Shown here piece by piece: positions 24,494 through 34,800 of a stretch of DNA of 64,000 bases. The stretch spans positions 1,984,001 through 2,048,000 of the forward strand of contig NZ_CP075184.1 of the NCBI RefSeq assembly GCF_020510705.1. Direction: 5' to 3'. Position numbers and translations under genes: made by a program. The notes below the pieces were generated by a model. That model had not been told where the DNA came from, ran no database searches, and was given only the letters and a program-made list of their open reading frames with translations. Within the stretch, counting starts at the first letter, position 1. Every line of letters starts with the position of its first letter. The stretch is from Acidovorax radicis. Lineage in GTDB: Bacteria; Pseudomonadota; Gammaproteobacteria; Burkholderiales; Burkholderiaceae_C.

Positions 24494-25894
24494 TTAGCCG
24501 TTAGGGAGCGCGTCATCAGAAGGGCAGTACAACGCGCTCATCCGTTCTTGAAAGGGTGCGAAGAAAGTCCAAAGCTCCTGAGCCAAGCGCTGGGCATTCG
24601 GATGCGTGGGGTCACGGTTGTCTTCGTGGAGAAAAAGGAGTCCTTCGGTTGATCCTGCAACGGCGGAACCTGCTTCTCTGGCGGGACCGGAAAGGCTTGT
24701 CCAACAAAGCCACCACGAGTCCGATTTGCCTGCCAGCTTTTGCGTCATTTCAACGCGCAAAGCGTCGTCTGCAAAGCCTTGGTTTTCATACGCCTTGCGC
24801 CAGCCGCCAATGAGCGTGCCATTCCATGCTTCTGCCACGCATTTGCTGTGGTCGCCGAAGGCACCGTCTATTCCGATGCCAAAGAGGAGACCGTTGTCAG
24901 CCTCAAGTCTGGCCACCCATGGCTTTTGATAGAGGCTGGCTGCCTGCAGCCTTTGGTTCAGAAGTTCGACAACATGAAGCGCAAAGTCCCTAGGAATGGC
25001 TTTCTTTTTCTCTTCCAACTGTTCGGCCAGCATAAATGCAGCTTCCAGTTGCGCAGGGCTCTCCAGCAGTTCTTGGATTTCAGGATTGGGTTTGGTCACG
25101 GGTGCACTTCCTATAGCAATGCTTCTGCAAAGATGGGTGTATTGAGATACGGATTGGATCAGTGGAAGGGCCGTGGCAGGGCAAGCGGCAGCCCCTTGCT
25201 CCAGCACGTTTGCTAAGTCCGCGTAGGACATGCACACCACGATGTCGCGCGCTGCCGCAGTTGTCCCCGCTCTGCCGTCTGGGGTCAGAAAAATGAGCGC
25301 CGCCTGCTCTGCAGCACGTCCTGGACGTGATCGAAGCCACTGCCAATACCTGCTCAGTTGCCTGTCTTGCTCGCCTGCATACACCTTGTTTTCAATGGCG
25401 ATGGTGGTGCCGTCCGGCAATTCGATGACAAGGTCAACCCGCCCGTATTCACCAGCATCCTGCTCTGTGGTGATCTTTGCATTAGCTCGGTGCGATGCCC
25501 TGCTCAGGTACGCGCTGATGGACTCGCGAACAGCGGATGAAAGATCAATCTGCAATGCGGCCCACTTCAACAAGCCGCGCAAGAACGCATCGCCCTGGTC
25601 GTGTTCACTGCTCGGGTTGAAGAGGTAGCCAATAAAGCGGGAATGGTAGTTTTCCTTGTGAGCAACGCCCAGCGCCTCAAATATGTTGTGGCGCTCACCG
25701 GTCAGCCGCCGTCGAACCTTTTCTGTCAGCACCAAATCATGCACAAGAGGGTGCTGCAGCAGTTCGCGTGCTCTACGGGTCTCTTGTGCTTTCTGGCGTC
25801 CTTGCAGCGCTATGACTTCGTTCAGGATGTCCCGCACTGGATGGAGCTGTGCGCCGGTGATCGCTGCCAGGTCAGGGTTTAACGGGGGGATCAT
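24494..25894 (-). CDS. PD-(D/E)XK nuclease family protein
   Basis: The 466-residue protein has the segment NIFEALGVAHKENYHSRFIG and then the catalytic core YGRVDLVIELPDG followed by TTIAIENKVYAGEQ, with Asp154, Glu168 and Lys170 as the D-ExK triad. This matches the PDDEXK_4-type nucleases often found in defence islands. The start overlaps the stop of the WYL gene by four bases, so the two are translated together. The C-terminal 220 residues have no recognisable domain and could bind the target or a partner. Confidence 0.82.
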   Translation of the reverse strand: MIPPLNPDLAAITGAQLHPVRDILNEVIALQGRQKAQETRRARELLQHPLVHDLVLTEKVRRRLTGERHNIFEALGVAHKENYHSRFIGYLFNPSSEHDQGDAFLRGLLKWAALQIDLSSAVRESISAYLSRASHRANAKITTEQDAGEYGRVDLVIELPDGTTIAIENKVYAGEQDRQLSRYWQWLRSRPGRAAEQAALIFLTPDGRAGTTAAARDIVVCMSYADLANVLEQGAAACPATALPLIQSVSQYTHLCRSIAIGSAPVTKPNPEIQELLESPAQLEAAFMLAEQLEEKKKAIPRDFALHVVELLNQRLQAASLYQKPWVARLEADNGLLFGIGIDGAFGDHSKCVAEAWNGTLIGGWRKAYENQGFADDALRVEMTQKLAGKSDSWWLCWTSLSGPAREAGSAVAGSTEGLLFLHEDNRDPTHPNAQRLAQELWTFFAPFQERMSALYCPSDDALPNG

Positions 25895-26910
25895 TGCAGG
25901 CTTTCTGTTTCTACTGGCGTGTCATACCGCTTACAGGCGTCTCGCAGCGATTGCGCGATTTCTTCACGCAAAGTCATGGGTTCCAGAACTTCAATGCCAG
26001 CCCCTTGCGACAAAATCCACCAGCGCAGCTCCCAACTGTCTTGCACTGTGGCATGGAAGGTGTCTTGCTTCATCACCTGGTCTGTGGAAAGCGGCGATTC
26101 GGCGACCAGGCGTAACAGGTCTTCGGACAGTTTTAAGCGTAGCTGCATGGTTTGCTGATTGCCGAACTGCGCAGCGCCGTTTTGCAGCCAAGCATCTAGC
26201 TGACCTTCTGCAGGCCGATTGCACGCCGTGTAAGTGCGCTGTGCCGCAGTGATCCTGTGGAGCGCGTACAGACGGATGTCCTCATATTCCCACGCCGTTG
26301 CAGCAAGATAGGTCAGCGGGCCGCGCTGGATCAGCGCAAGAGGGTGCAGTCGAAGGGGGGTGGCTGCCGTGGCGCCCAGTCCTGTGTATTCCACATCCAA
26401 CTGCTCGTCGTACAGCAAGCCTTCATGGATCGTGCTGGCGACTGCGGTGTCCACTTCGGGCAACTCACGGTGCAGTTGGGCAGGAATGCTGCGTACTTTG
26501 TCTTGCCAATGGCATAGCGGATTAGTGCTGCTGAGTTCCTGCAGTTTGGCTCGCGCCTGCTGGAACTTGGCCTCCAGTGTTTTGAGCATCGACTGGGGCA
26601 ACAGCGGGCGCACCGCAGACTCTGCCAAGTGCAGCGACAGGGCTTCGGCCACATCCATCCCAGCAAGCTCGGTATGGGCACCGTTGGCCCAACGCCAGCC
26701 ATACGGAGTGCCCGCCTTGTTGCAATGCAAGGAGAAGCTGGCGGACAAGTCATGCAGGTCCCTCTCCACCTGACGCTTGCTCACCGAAAATCCCCGCACC
26801 TGAAGATCTTGGCTCAACTGCTGGGCAGACTTCCCAGTGCCGCTCTTGGGCAAGCATTTGAGCAGCTCCCACAGACGGGCCAGCGTGTTTCGGGTGGTTT
26901 GGGCGGGCAT
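25891..26910 (-). CDS. WYL-domain transcriptional regulator of the nuclease cluster
   Basis: The 339-residue protein begins with a helix-turn-helix (QQLSQDLQVRGFSVSKRQVERDLHDL) and has a central WYL region (PLRLHPLALIQRGPLTYLAATAWEYEDIRLYALHRI). The C-terminal WCX part ends EIAQSLRDACKRY. It differs from the shorter CapW-like protein at 9453-10325. It is the first gene of a minus-strand operon with the PD-(D/E)XK gene (four-base overlap). An inverted repeat 40 bases upstream recurs before the AAA+ gene, so it probably controls both transcription units, perhaps sensing nucleic acid or a nucleotide through the WYL domain. Confidence 0.86.
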   Translation of the reverse strand: MPAQTTRNTLARLWELLKCLPKSGTGKSAQQLSQDLQVRGFSVSKRQVERDLHDLSASFSLHCNKAGTPYGWRWANGAHTELAGMDVAEALSLHLAESAVRPLLPQSMLKTLEAKFQQARAKLQELSSTNPLCHWQDKVRSIPAQLHRELPEVDTAVASTIHEGLLYDEQLDVEYTGLGATAATPLRLHPLALIQRGPLTYLAATAWEYEDIRLYALHRITAAQRTYTACNRPAEGQLDAWLQNGAAQFGNQQTMQLRLKLSEDLLRLVAESPLSTDQVMKQDTFHATVQDSWELRWWILSQGAGIEVLEPMTLREEIAQSLRDACKRYDTPVETESLQ

Positions 26911-26949
26911 GGTGTAACGTTTTGATACTTTGCACTATAGCTGTGAGTT

Positions 26950-26966
26950 GCGACGGAATGTGTCGC
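26950..26966 (-). promoter_or_regulatory. Putative WYL-regulator operator before its own gene
   Basis: On the coding strand the sequence GCGACACATTCCGTCGC is a five-base inverted repeat with a seven-base spacer. The same motif, with two changes, lies at 22115-22131. The two sites are the only occurrences I found in the window. Confidence 0.6.
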
Positions 26967-27024
26967 GGTATGTCAAAGCTCACTCGCATGCTGGTTTGAC
27001 AAGGGGGCGCGGCTTGGCTGCACT

Positions 27025-27258
27025 ATGGGAGCATTAGGATTGCTGGCCTATGCAGCTCTGGTAATCCTGGACACGCTGGGCAATCTGCCACAGTGGCTCA
27101 GGTTCTCCATCGGTGGGTTGCGGACCCGCCTGGAGGTGGCGCACGCCAAGCTGGTGGCTAGTCGCGCCTTCTGCCTATTTGGGTACTACAAGCACATGGA
27201 GGAAGTTGGCGAAAGTTTTTGCATCAAAACGATTGATGCATTAATTCTTGATGGTTGA
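27025..27258 (+). CDS. Hypothetical small protein
   Basis: The frame encodes 77 residues beginning MGALGLLAYAALVILDTLGN, a possible membrane segment, with a polar C-terminal half. Codon use in the middle looks coding, but there is no strong ribosome site. Its 3' end overlaps the paired operators of the restriction-modification promoter. It may be a real small gene or a chance frame. Confidence 0.3.
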   Translation: MGALGLLAYAALVILDTLGNLPQWLRFSIGGLRTRLEVAHAKLVASRAFCLFGYYKHMEEVGESFCIKTIDALILDG

Positions 27259-27298
27259 TGATTTTTCGAATACATTTGCGTCATGTCGATTGACGCAA
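27220..27298 (+). promoter_or_regulatory. Leaderless-type promoter with two matching operators
   Basis: Operator 1 is TGCATCA (27220-27226), seven bases, TGATGCA (27234-27240). Operator 2 is TGCGTCA (27277-27283), seven bases, TGACGCA (27291-27297). The two share spacing and the spacer end CGAT, and their centres are 57 bases apart. Between them lie TTGATG (27248-27253), 17 bases, and TACATT (27271-27276). The predicted transcript start coincides with the ATG at 27283, and no Shine-Dalgarno is present, which points to a leaderless mRNA. A repressor on operator 2 would cover the start codon. Confidence 0.62.
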
Positions 27299-27888
27299 TA
27301 ATTTCAAACCTTGGGGCGCTCGCCGTTGTTAAGAGCGGCTACCCCTTCCGCGGCTCCATCGAGGAGGCCGCCGACGCGGACGCCTTGGCTGTTCAGATGA
27401 AGGACGTTGACCCCGAACATGGAGTGTTTTGGCCCGGCGTCACGCGCACTGCACTCGCCGGTAGAAAGCAGCCGGAATGGCTCAAGGCGGGCGACGTGCT
27501 GTTTGTCTCTAAAGGTGCACGCTTCTACGCGGTCTGCATCGACGAGCCGCCCAACCAAGCCGTTTGTAGCCCGCATTTCTTCCATCTTCAGGTTGCCCTA
27601 CAAACACCTCTGGTGCCAGCCTTTCTGGCATGGCAGATCAATCAACCACCGTTCCAGCGCCAGCTTCAACAGGCGGCAGAGGGCAGCAGCCAACTGAGCA
27701 TCCGCCGCCCGGTGCTGGAATCGCTATTGCTTTCAGTGCCATCGCTGGCGGACCAGCAGCGCATCGTTGCCCTGACCGATCTCGCGCGTCGCGAGCGCCA
27801 CGCCCTCCACCAACTCATTCACAACCGCGAGCAGCAACTTCAAGCGCTCGCCGAAGGCCTCGCTCACGCCGCCCAGGCCGCCCGTTGA
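27283..27888 (+). CDS. Half-size HsdS-like specificity protein
   Basis: The 201-residue protein looks like one target-recognition half of a type I specificity subunit. It has a GYPFRGSIEE-type start typical of HsdS domains, then WLKAGDVLFVSKGARFYAV, and ends with the conserved VPSLADQQRIVAL segment and a long coiled-coil helix. Full HsdS proteins have two such halves, and a complete one is also present at 30532-31827. It is the first gene before hsdM. It could dimerise to give an alternative specificity, or regulate the methylase. Confidence 0.75.
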   Translation: MSIDAIISNLGALAVVKSGYPFRGSIEEAADADALAVQMKDVDPEHGVFWPGVTRTALAGRKQPEWLKAGDVLFVSKGARFYAVCIDEPPNQAVCSPHFFHLQVALQTPLVPAFLAWQINQPPFQRQLQQAAEGSSQLSIRRPVLESLLLSVPSLADQQRIVALTDLARRERHALHQLIHNREQQLQALAEGLAHAAQAAR

Positions 27889-27910
27889 ACATCTCCGGAA
27901 ATACAAGACC

Positions 27911-29452
27911 ATGAACGACACCGCCATCCAGACCGTATCCACTTCTAGCTCAACGGTCAGCCAGGACGACATCAATGCCGCCGTCTGGGCCGCATGTGAC
28001 ACCTTTCGCGGCACCGTAGACCCGAGCATCTACAAGGACTTTGTCCTGACCATGCTGTTCCTGAAATACGTGTCGGACGTCTGGCAAGACCACTACGACG
28101 CCTACAAAAAGCAGTACGGCGACCACCCCGAGCTGATCGAGGAAATGCTCAAGAACGAGCGCTTTGTGTTGCCCGCCAGTGCCAGCTTCTATGCGCTGCA
28201 CACCTTGCGCCACAGCCCCGGCAACGGCGAGCGGATCGACAAGGCCCTGCACGCCATTGAAGAGGCCAACATCACCAAGCTGCGCGATGTGTTCCAGGAC
28301 ATCAGCTTCAACTCCAACAAGCTGGGTGACGAACAGCAGAAGAATGACATCCTGCGCCACCTGCTGGAAGACTTTGCCAAACCCGCACTCGACCTGCGCC
28401 CCAGCCGCGTCGGCCAGCTCGACGTGATCGGCAACGCCTACGAATTCCTCATCAAGAACTTCGCCTCCACCAGCGGCAAGAAGGCGGGCGAGTTCTACAC
28501 CCCGCCAGAGGTGTCGTCACTGATGGCGCGCCTAATGGCACCGCAAGAGGGCGACGAAATTTGCGACCCCACCTGTGGCTCCGGCTCGCTGCTGATGAAG
28601 TGTGGCCGCCTCATCCGCGAGCGCACAGGCTCGCGCAAGTACGCGCTCTATGGGCAAGAAGCCATTGGCAGTACATGGGCCCTGGCCAAGATGAACATGT
28701 TTCTGCATGGCGAGGACAACCACCGCATCGAGTGGGGCGACACCATCCGCAACCCCAAGTTGCTCGACAGTGCCGCCAGCCTCAAGCACTTCGACATCGT
28801 GGTGGCCAACCCGCCGTTCAGTCTGGAAAAGTGGGGCTTCGAGGGGGCTGACGCCGACAAGTTCAGCCGCTTTCGTCGGGGTGTACCGCCGCGAACCAAA
28901 GGGGACTATGCCTTTATCTTGCATATGATCGAAACCATGAAGCCCGGCACCGGCCGCATGGCCGTCGTTGTTCCGCACGGCGTGCTTTTCCGTGGCGCAG
29001 CCGAGGGGCGCATCCGCCAGAAGCTGATCGAAGAAAACCTGCTCGACGTGGTGATTGGCCTGCCTGAAAAGCTCTTCTACGGCACGGGCATCCCCGCCGC
29101 CGTGCTGGTATTTCGCAAGAACAAAGCCGACGACAAGGTGCTGTTCATCGACGCCAGCCGCGAATATGAAGCAGGCAAGAACCAAAATGTCCTGCGTGAA
29201 GTCGACCTGCAGCGCATTCTGAGCACAGCCCAGGCAAGGAAGGGCGTTGAGAAATACGCCTACCTTGCAACCCCAGCTGAAATCGCCGAGAACGACTTCA
29301 ACCTCAACATCCCCCGCTACGTGGATACCTTCGAGAAAGAGGCTGAAATCGACCTGATGGCCGTGCGCAAAGAGCGTGAACAGCTCAAGACTCAGTTGGT
29401 GAGCTTGGAAGCTCAGATGGCCGTGTACCTCAAGGAGCTGGGCTATGAGTGA
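27911..29452 (+). CDS. hsdM: Type I restriction-modification system methylase subunit
   Basis: The 513-residue protein has the HsdM N-terminal helical domain and the N6-adenine methyltransferase motifs: CDPTCGSGSLLMK near residue 218 (SAM binding) and VVANPPFS near 296 (NPPF catalytic motif). It ends with a coiled-coil that usually contacts HsdS. It overlaps the RhuM gene by eight bases. With HsdS it would methylate adenines on both strands of a bipartite target. Confidence 0.95.
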   Translation: MNDTAIQTVSTSSSTVSQDDINAAVWAACDTFRGTVDPSIYKDFVLTMLFLKYVSDVWQDHYDAYKKQYGDHPELIEEMLKNERFVLPASASFYALHTLRHSPGNGERIDKALHAIEEANITKLRDVFQDISFNSNKLGDEQQKNDILRHLLEDFAKPALDLRPSRVGQLDVIGNAYEFLIKNFASTSGKKAGEFYTPPEVSSLMARLMAPQEGDEICDPTCGSGSLLMKCGRLIRERTGSRKYALYGQEAIGSTWALAKMNMFLHGEDNHRIEWGDTIRNPKLLDSAASLKHFDIVVANPPFSLEKWGFEGADADKFSRFRRGVPPRTKGDYAFILHMIETMKPGTGRMAVVVPHGVLFRGAAEGRIRQKLIEENLLDVVIGLPEKLFYGTGIPAAVLVFRKNKADDKVLFIDASREYEAGKNQNVLREVDLQRILSTAQARKGVEKYAYLATPAEIAENDFNLNIPRYVDTFEKEAEIDLMAVRKEREQLKTQLVSLEAQMAVYLKELGYE

Positions 29453-30542
29453 ATCCACGCCAGTGCCAGGAGCTGAATTCCTACTGTATGAAACCGAAGA
29501 CGGGCGCACCCGCGTGGTGTGCCGTTTTGTGGATGATTCGCTATGGCTGTCGCAAGCCCTTATGGCTGAGCTGTTTCAGGTGTCCGTCCCCACCGTCAAC
29601 GAACATCTGAAAACGCTGTTTGCCGATGGCGAAATACAACCCGAGGCAACTATTAGGAAATTCCGAATAGTTCGCCAGGAGGGGGCCAGGCAGGTCAACC
29701 GCCAGATCGACTATTACAGTTTGGAAGCTATTTTGGCTGTTGGCTACCGCGTGCGCTCAGCCCGTGGTACCCAGTTCCGCCGCTGGGCGACAGAACGTCT
29801 GGGCGAGTACCTGCTCAAAGGCTTCACGCTGGACGACGAGCGCCTGAAGAACCCGCCTGTGGGTGATTCCGTGGTGCCCGACCGCTTTGGCGAATTACTG
29901 GAACGCATTCGCGACATCCGCGCCAGCGAGCGCCGCATGTACCTTCGCGTGCGCGAAATCTTTGCCCTGGCAGCCGACTACGCCCCCACGCTGCCAGAAA
30001 CTACCGCCTTCTTCCGCATCATTCAAAACAAGCTGCACTATGCCGTGTGCGGCCAGACAGCGGCCGAAATCATCCGCACCCGTGCCGACCATACCCAGCC
30101 CAACATGGGCCTCACCAGCACTCGCAAGGGTCAGGTGCAAAAGGCCGATGTCAGCGTGGCCAAGAACTACCTGGCCGAGAGTGAAATCAGCGAACTCAAT
30201 CGCATCGTCACCATGTGGCTGGACTTTGCCGAAGACCAGGCTACGCGCCGCAAAGAGGTTTTCCTGAAAGACTGGGCCGAGAAGCTCGACGCCTTCCTTA
30301 GCTTCAACGACCGCAAGGTGCTGGTGGGCGCTGGCAAGGTGTCGCACAAGCAAGCAGTGGCCCATGCGCAAGGCGAGTACGAGCAGTTCGCTGCTCAACG
30401 GCGTGCAGCGCTAGAGGCTGACGGTGAGGCGTATGCCGTGCGAATGCTGGGCGTGGGCTCAGCTGATGAAAAGACCCTTACCGACCTGGGACAGGTAGCA
30501 AAACGGCTGACAAAGAAGAAGGGAGGGCGCGATGCTGCCTAA
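29445..30542 (+). CDS. RhuM-family protein inside the type I RM operon
   Basis: The 365-residue protein has the RhuM signature: LWLSQALMAELFQVSVPTVNEHL (a KilA-N/BRO-like or helix-turn-helix start), NRQIDYYSLEAILAVGYRVRS, then FRRWATERLGEYLLKGFTLDDERLKNPP, and a Fic/DOC-like C-terminal region. RhuM genes were first noted in Salmonella pathogenicity island 3 and often lie in restriction loci, with no agreed function. It overlaps hsdM by eight bases and hsdS by eleven, so it is translated as part of the operon. Confidence 0.85.
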   Translation: MSESTPVPGAEFLLYETEDGRTRVVCRFVDDSLWLSQALMAELFQVSVPTVNEHLKTLFADGEIQPEATIRKFRIVRQEGARQVNRQIDYYSLEAILAVGYRVRSARGTQFRRWATERLGEYLLKGFTLDDERLKNPPVGDSVVPDRFGELLERIRDIRASERRMYLRVREIFALAADYAPTLPETTAFFRIIQNKLHYAVCGQTAAEIIRTRADHTQPNMGLTSTRKGQVQKADVSVAKNYLAESEISELNRIVTMWLDFAEDQATRRKEVFLKDWAEKLDAFLSFNDRKVLVGAGKVSHKQAVAHAQGEYEQFAAQRRAALEADGEAYAVRMLGVGSADEKTLTDLGQVAKRLTKKKGGRDAA

Positions 30543-31827
30543 AGGTTGGAGTCGTCGCCCCCTTCATGAGGTTGCCGAAGTACGAACTGGATTGGCGAAG
30601 GGCAAGATAGGTTTGCTTGATCCGGTGGAATTGCCATATCTACGGGTAGCCAATGTGCAGGATGGTTATATTGATCTCGCTGAGGTCAAGAGCATTGCGG
30701 TAGAAAGGCTACAGGTTGAACGCTACTCGCTACGGCGGGGCGACATATTGATGACAGAGGGTGGTGATTTCGACAAGTTAGGGCGTGGGGCAGTATGGGA
30801 CGGTGAGATTGACCCTTGCCTTCATCAGAACCACGTTTTTTCGGTCAGAGCTAGGAATGAGTTGGTCAACCCGCAGTTCTTGTCGGCTTTATCGGGGAGC
30901 GAGTACGGGCGGGTGTACTTTCTTAGTTGTGCAAAAAGAAGTACCAACTTAGCAAGCATCAACTCTTCACAGTTGAAGTCTTTTCCTGTTTTGTTGCCGC
31001 CACTTGCCGAACAGAATCGCATCGCACGCATTCTCTCCATCTGGGATCAAGCCATAGCCACCTCGGAGCGGTTGCTGGCCAACAGCCGAACGCAGAGACA
31101 AGCGCTGATCGGCATTAACTTGCATCTCCCTTCCGCCAACCCCGATGCTATGGCGCCTGCCGACAACGGCGGCTTCCCGGCCTCAGTGCAACCGGGTATA
31201 CCAAACTTGCCAGCAACACCTTCAGGCTGGCGGCGTATTCACCTGCGCGACCACCTGAGGGAAGTGCGACGCCCGGTAGTCCTGGTGGACGAGGAGTCCT
31301 ACTCGCTGGTGACTGTCAAACGCTCCCGTGGTGGCGTGGAATTGCGTGCAAACTTGCGAGGCAACGAGGTCAAAACGCCGACACAGTTTTATGTTCAGGC
31401 GGGTGACTTTCTGATTTCAAAACGCCAGATCGTGCACGGAGCGTGCGGCGTTGTACCGCCAGAACTAGACGGTGCGGTGGTCTCCAACGAATACGCCGTT
31501 CTCAACTCGGACGGTCAGATCGATTTGCAGTTTTTGCGGTATCTATCGGAGTCAAGGTACTTTCAGCAGACGTGCTTTCACTCCAGCATTGGCGTGCATA
31601 TTGAAAAGATGATTTTCAAGACCGACCACTGGCTCAACTGGCCATTCAACATCCCCCCATTGGCACAGCAGAAGCACATTGTCGAAATCTTGGACACGGC
31701 TAGCCGGGAGGTAGCCGCCATCTCTGAGCAGTTGAAAGCACTCAAGCGCGAGAAGTCCGCGCTGATGGCACAACTGCTGACCGGCAAGCGCCGTGTCAAG
31801 CTGCCCAAAGCTGAGACGGAAGCGTAA
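30532..31827 (+). CDS. hsdS: Type I restriction-modification specificity subunit
   Basis: The 431-residue protein has two target-recognition domains in tandem. The first spans roughly residues 1-170 and ends LPPLAEQNRIARILSIWDQAI. The second runs from about 220 to 400 and ends IPPLAQQKHIVEILDTASREV. These repeated PLAxQ helices are the conserved spacer regions of HsdS. It sets the DNA sequence recognised by the complex. Base composition is lower in GC than hsdM and hsdR, as is usual for exchangeable S genes. Confidence 0.92.
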   Translation: MLPKGWSRRPLHEVAEVRTGLAKGKIGLLDPVELPYLRVANVQDGYIDLAEVKSIAVERLQVERYSLRRGDILMTEGGDFDKLGRGAVWDGEIDPCLHQNHVFSVRARNELVNPQFLSALSGSEYGRVYFLSCAKRSTNLASINSSQLKSFPVLLPPLAEQNRIARILSIWDQAIATSERLLANSRTQRQALIGINLHLPSANPDAMAPADNGGFPASVQPGIPNLPATPSGWRRIHLRDHLREVRRPVVLVDEESYSLVTVKRSRGGVELRANLRGNEVKTPTQFYVQAGDFLISKRQIVHGACGVVPPELDGAVVSNEYAVLNSDGQIDLQFLRYLSESRYFQQTCFHSSIGVHIEKMIFKTDHWLNWPFNIPPLAQQKHIVEILDTASREVAAISEQLKALKREKSALMAQLLTGKRRVKLPKAETEA

Positions 31828-31829
31828 GC

Positions 31830-34800
31830 ATGAATATCACGCCCAACTCTCGCGAGCAATACAGTGCTCACCTGCCCGCGCTGCACCTGTTGTGCAACCT
31901 GGGCTGGAGCTTTCTGACCACGGCCCATGCCCTGGCACTTCGCGGTAGCACACGCGAGGTGCTTCTCAAGCCCCGGCTGATTGAGGTGCTACAGACTCGA
32001 CGCTACGAGTACAAGGGCGAGTGGTACCCGCTATCACCCAGCGGCATCGACCAGATCGTGCGGGAGTTGTCGGCGCTCAGCCTGGCGGAAGGGCTTATGC
32101 CCGCCAACGAGCGGCTCTACGGCAAACTGGCACTGGGCATCACGGTCACCGAGTTCATGCCCGATGGCAAGAAACACCAGCCTACTATTCCAGTGATCGA
32201 TTGGTCAGACGCTACAGCCAACCATTGGGATGTGACCGAAGAATTGGAGGTGCTGGCCGCACAGGGCACGCACCACCGCACACCGGATGTGGTCTGCTAT
32301 GTCAACGGTATCCCCTTGGTGGTGATCGAAGCCAAGCGGCCCGAATCAGGCGGCGGCAGCCACCCGGCAAAAGCCATGGTGAACGAGGGCATCAGCCAGC
32401 ACCTACGCAACCAACGGCCCGACGAAATTCCCAACCTGTTTGGCTACGCCCAGTTGCTGCTGTCCATCAGCCAGACCGAGGGGCGCTACGGCACCACGCA
32501 TACGGCCGCGAAGTTTTGGGCCAAGTGGCGTGAAGAGGAGTTTGACGACGCGCACATGCAAGCCCTCAAGAACGCGGCGCTAAAGCCTGTAGTACGCGCC
32601 GCGCTGTTTGACGGCAAGCCCGCCGATCTGACTACCTACTTCGATGCGCTGTGGAGCGCGCCCATGCAGGCCACTGACCAGGATCGTTTGCTGGTGAGCC
32701 TACTCACGCCTGTACGGCTGCTGGAGTTCCTGCGCGGCTACGTGCTGTTCGACCGCAAGGTGGGCAAGATCGTGGCGCGCTACCAGCAGTTCTTTGGCAT
32801 CCGTGCCCTGCTGGCGCGCATCAGCCTGTTGCGGCCTGATGGCGGCCGTGAAGGCGGTGTGGTGTGGCATACCACAGGGTCTGGAAAAAGCTTCACCATG
32901 GTGTTCCTGACCAAGGCACTGCTGCTGGTGGAGGCCTTGAAAGAATGCCGCGTGGTGGTGGTGACCGACCGCATTGATCTGGAAAGCCAGCTCTCGCGCA
33001 ACTTCATGACCGGCGGCGCGTTCGGGTCCAGCATCGCTACGCAGAAGGATGGCGAGACGAGCCGCAGTCTCTCCGGCCGCGACCTGGCCAAACGCATCGG
33101 CAGCGGCACCGAGCGCATCTCGTTCACGCTGGTGCACAAGTTCAACACGGCGTCCAAGTTGCCCGAGTGCCGAAACGACTCGCCGAACCTGATCGTGTTG
33201 GTGGACGAAGGCCACCGCAGTCATGGCGGCGAGACGCATGAGCGCATGAAGAACGCGCTACCCAACGCGGCCTACATAGCTTTCACCGGTACGCCGTTGC
33301 TGAAGAACGAGAAGACCGCCAACAAGTTCGGCCCCATCGTGCATGCCTACACGATGCAGCGCGCCGTGGAAGACGAGACTGTGGCCCCGCTGCTGTACGA
33401 AGAGCGCGTGCCCGAACTCGACATCAACGAGGATGCAGTCAACCGTTGGTTCGACAAGATCACCGTGAATCTCAGTGACGCGCAACGCACCGACCTGAAA
33501 AGGAAGTTTGCCAAGAAGGGTGCTATCTACAGTGCAGCCAACCGCATCGAGTTGATCGCCTGGGACATTGCCACCCACTTCAACGAAAACATAAAGCAAC
33601 TCGATCTGGGCCTGAAAGGCCAAGTGGCCACAGACAGCAAGCTCGACGCCATCCGCTATAAGAAAGCCTTGGACGACACCGGCTTGGTCACCAGCGCCGT
33701 GGTGATCTCGGCCCCCGACACGCGAGAAGGTAATTCCGATGTGGATGAGGACACTATGCCTGAAGTGCAGAAGTGGTGGAAGCAAAACATGGCCACCTAC
33801 GGCCATGACCCGGAGACTTATGAAAAGCAGATCGTCAGCGACTTTGGCACGGACGGCTCCCCCGACTTGCTGATTGTTGTGGACAAGTTGCTGACGGGAT
33901 TCGATGAGCCGCGTAATACCGTGCTCTACATCGACAAGCCATTGAAGGGCCACAATCTGATTCAGGCCGTGGCGCGCGTGAACCGCTTGCACGACGCGAA
34001 GCGGTATGGCGTGCTGGTGGACTACCGTGGCATTTTGAAAGAGCTGGACACCGCCATCCGAGCTTACCAAGACCTGGAGACACGCACCCAAGGCGGCTTT
34101 GACGTGAGCGACCTTGAAGGCCTCTACCACCAGTTCAGCACCGAGTACAAGCAGCTACCCGCCTTGCACGACAAGCTGTGGTCGTTCTTCAAGTCGGTGG
34201 CGAACAAGCTGGACCGCGAGCAGTACCGCCAGTTGTTGACGCCAAAGTTCGTGAAGGGGGCCGATGGTGAGGACTACGATGAGCGGCAGAAGGTCCGCGA
34301 TGACTTCTACGAGGCGTTGACGGCATTTGGCCTGTGCCTGCAAACCGCTCTCTCAAGCCACAGCTTCTTTGAAGATAAGAGCTTTTCCGAAGGCTTGATT
34401 GCCCGCTACAAGGCCGATCTGCGCTTCTTCACCGAACTGCGGCAGACGGCCCGCCGCGATGCCATGGAGACGGTGGACTACAGCGCCTACGAGGAGCAAA
34501 TCCGCAAGCTCGTGGACAAACAGGTCATCGGTACCGAAGTGCGTGAACCCGACGGCGTGTACCTAGTGCACCAGTTAGGCAAGGCCGAAGACCCGAAAGA
34601 CTGGTCAGAAGAAAAAACCCGCAATGAAACGGACATGATCCGCACGCGCCTACGCAAGACAATCGAGCAGGAGCTGGCCGAAGACCCCTATGCACAAAAG
34701 GTGTTCGGCGAGCTGCTGAAGCAGGCCATTGCCGAGGCTGAAGCCATGTTTGACCACCCGCTGAAGCAATACGCATTGTTTCAGTCCTTCGAGCAAAAGC

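Noticed and set aside
27220..27298. FNR-type site before the RM operon
   Set aside because: ATCAA and TTGAT occur in the wrong order, so the palindromes are not FNR boxes.
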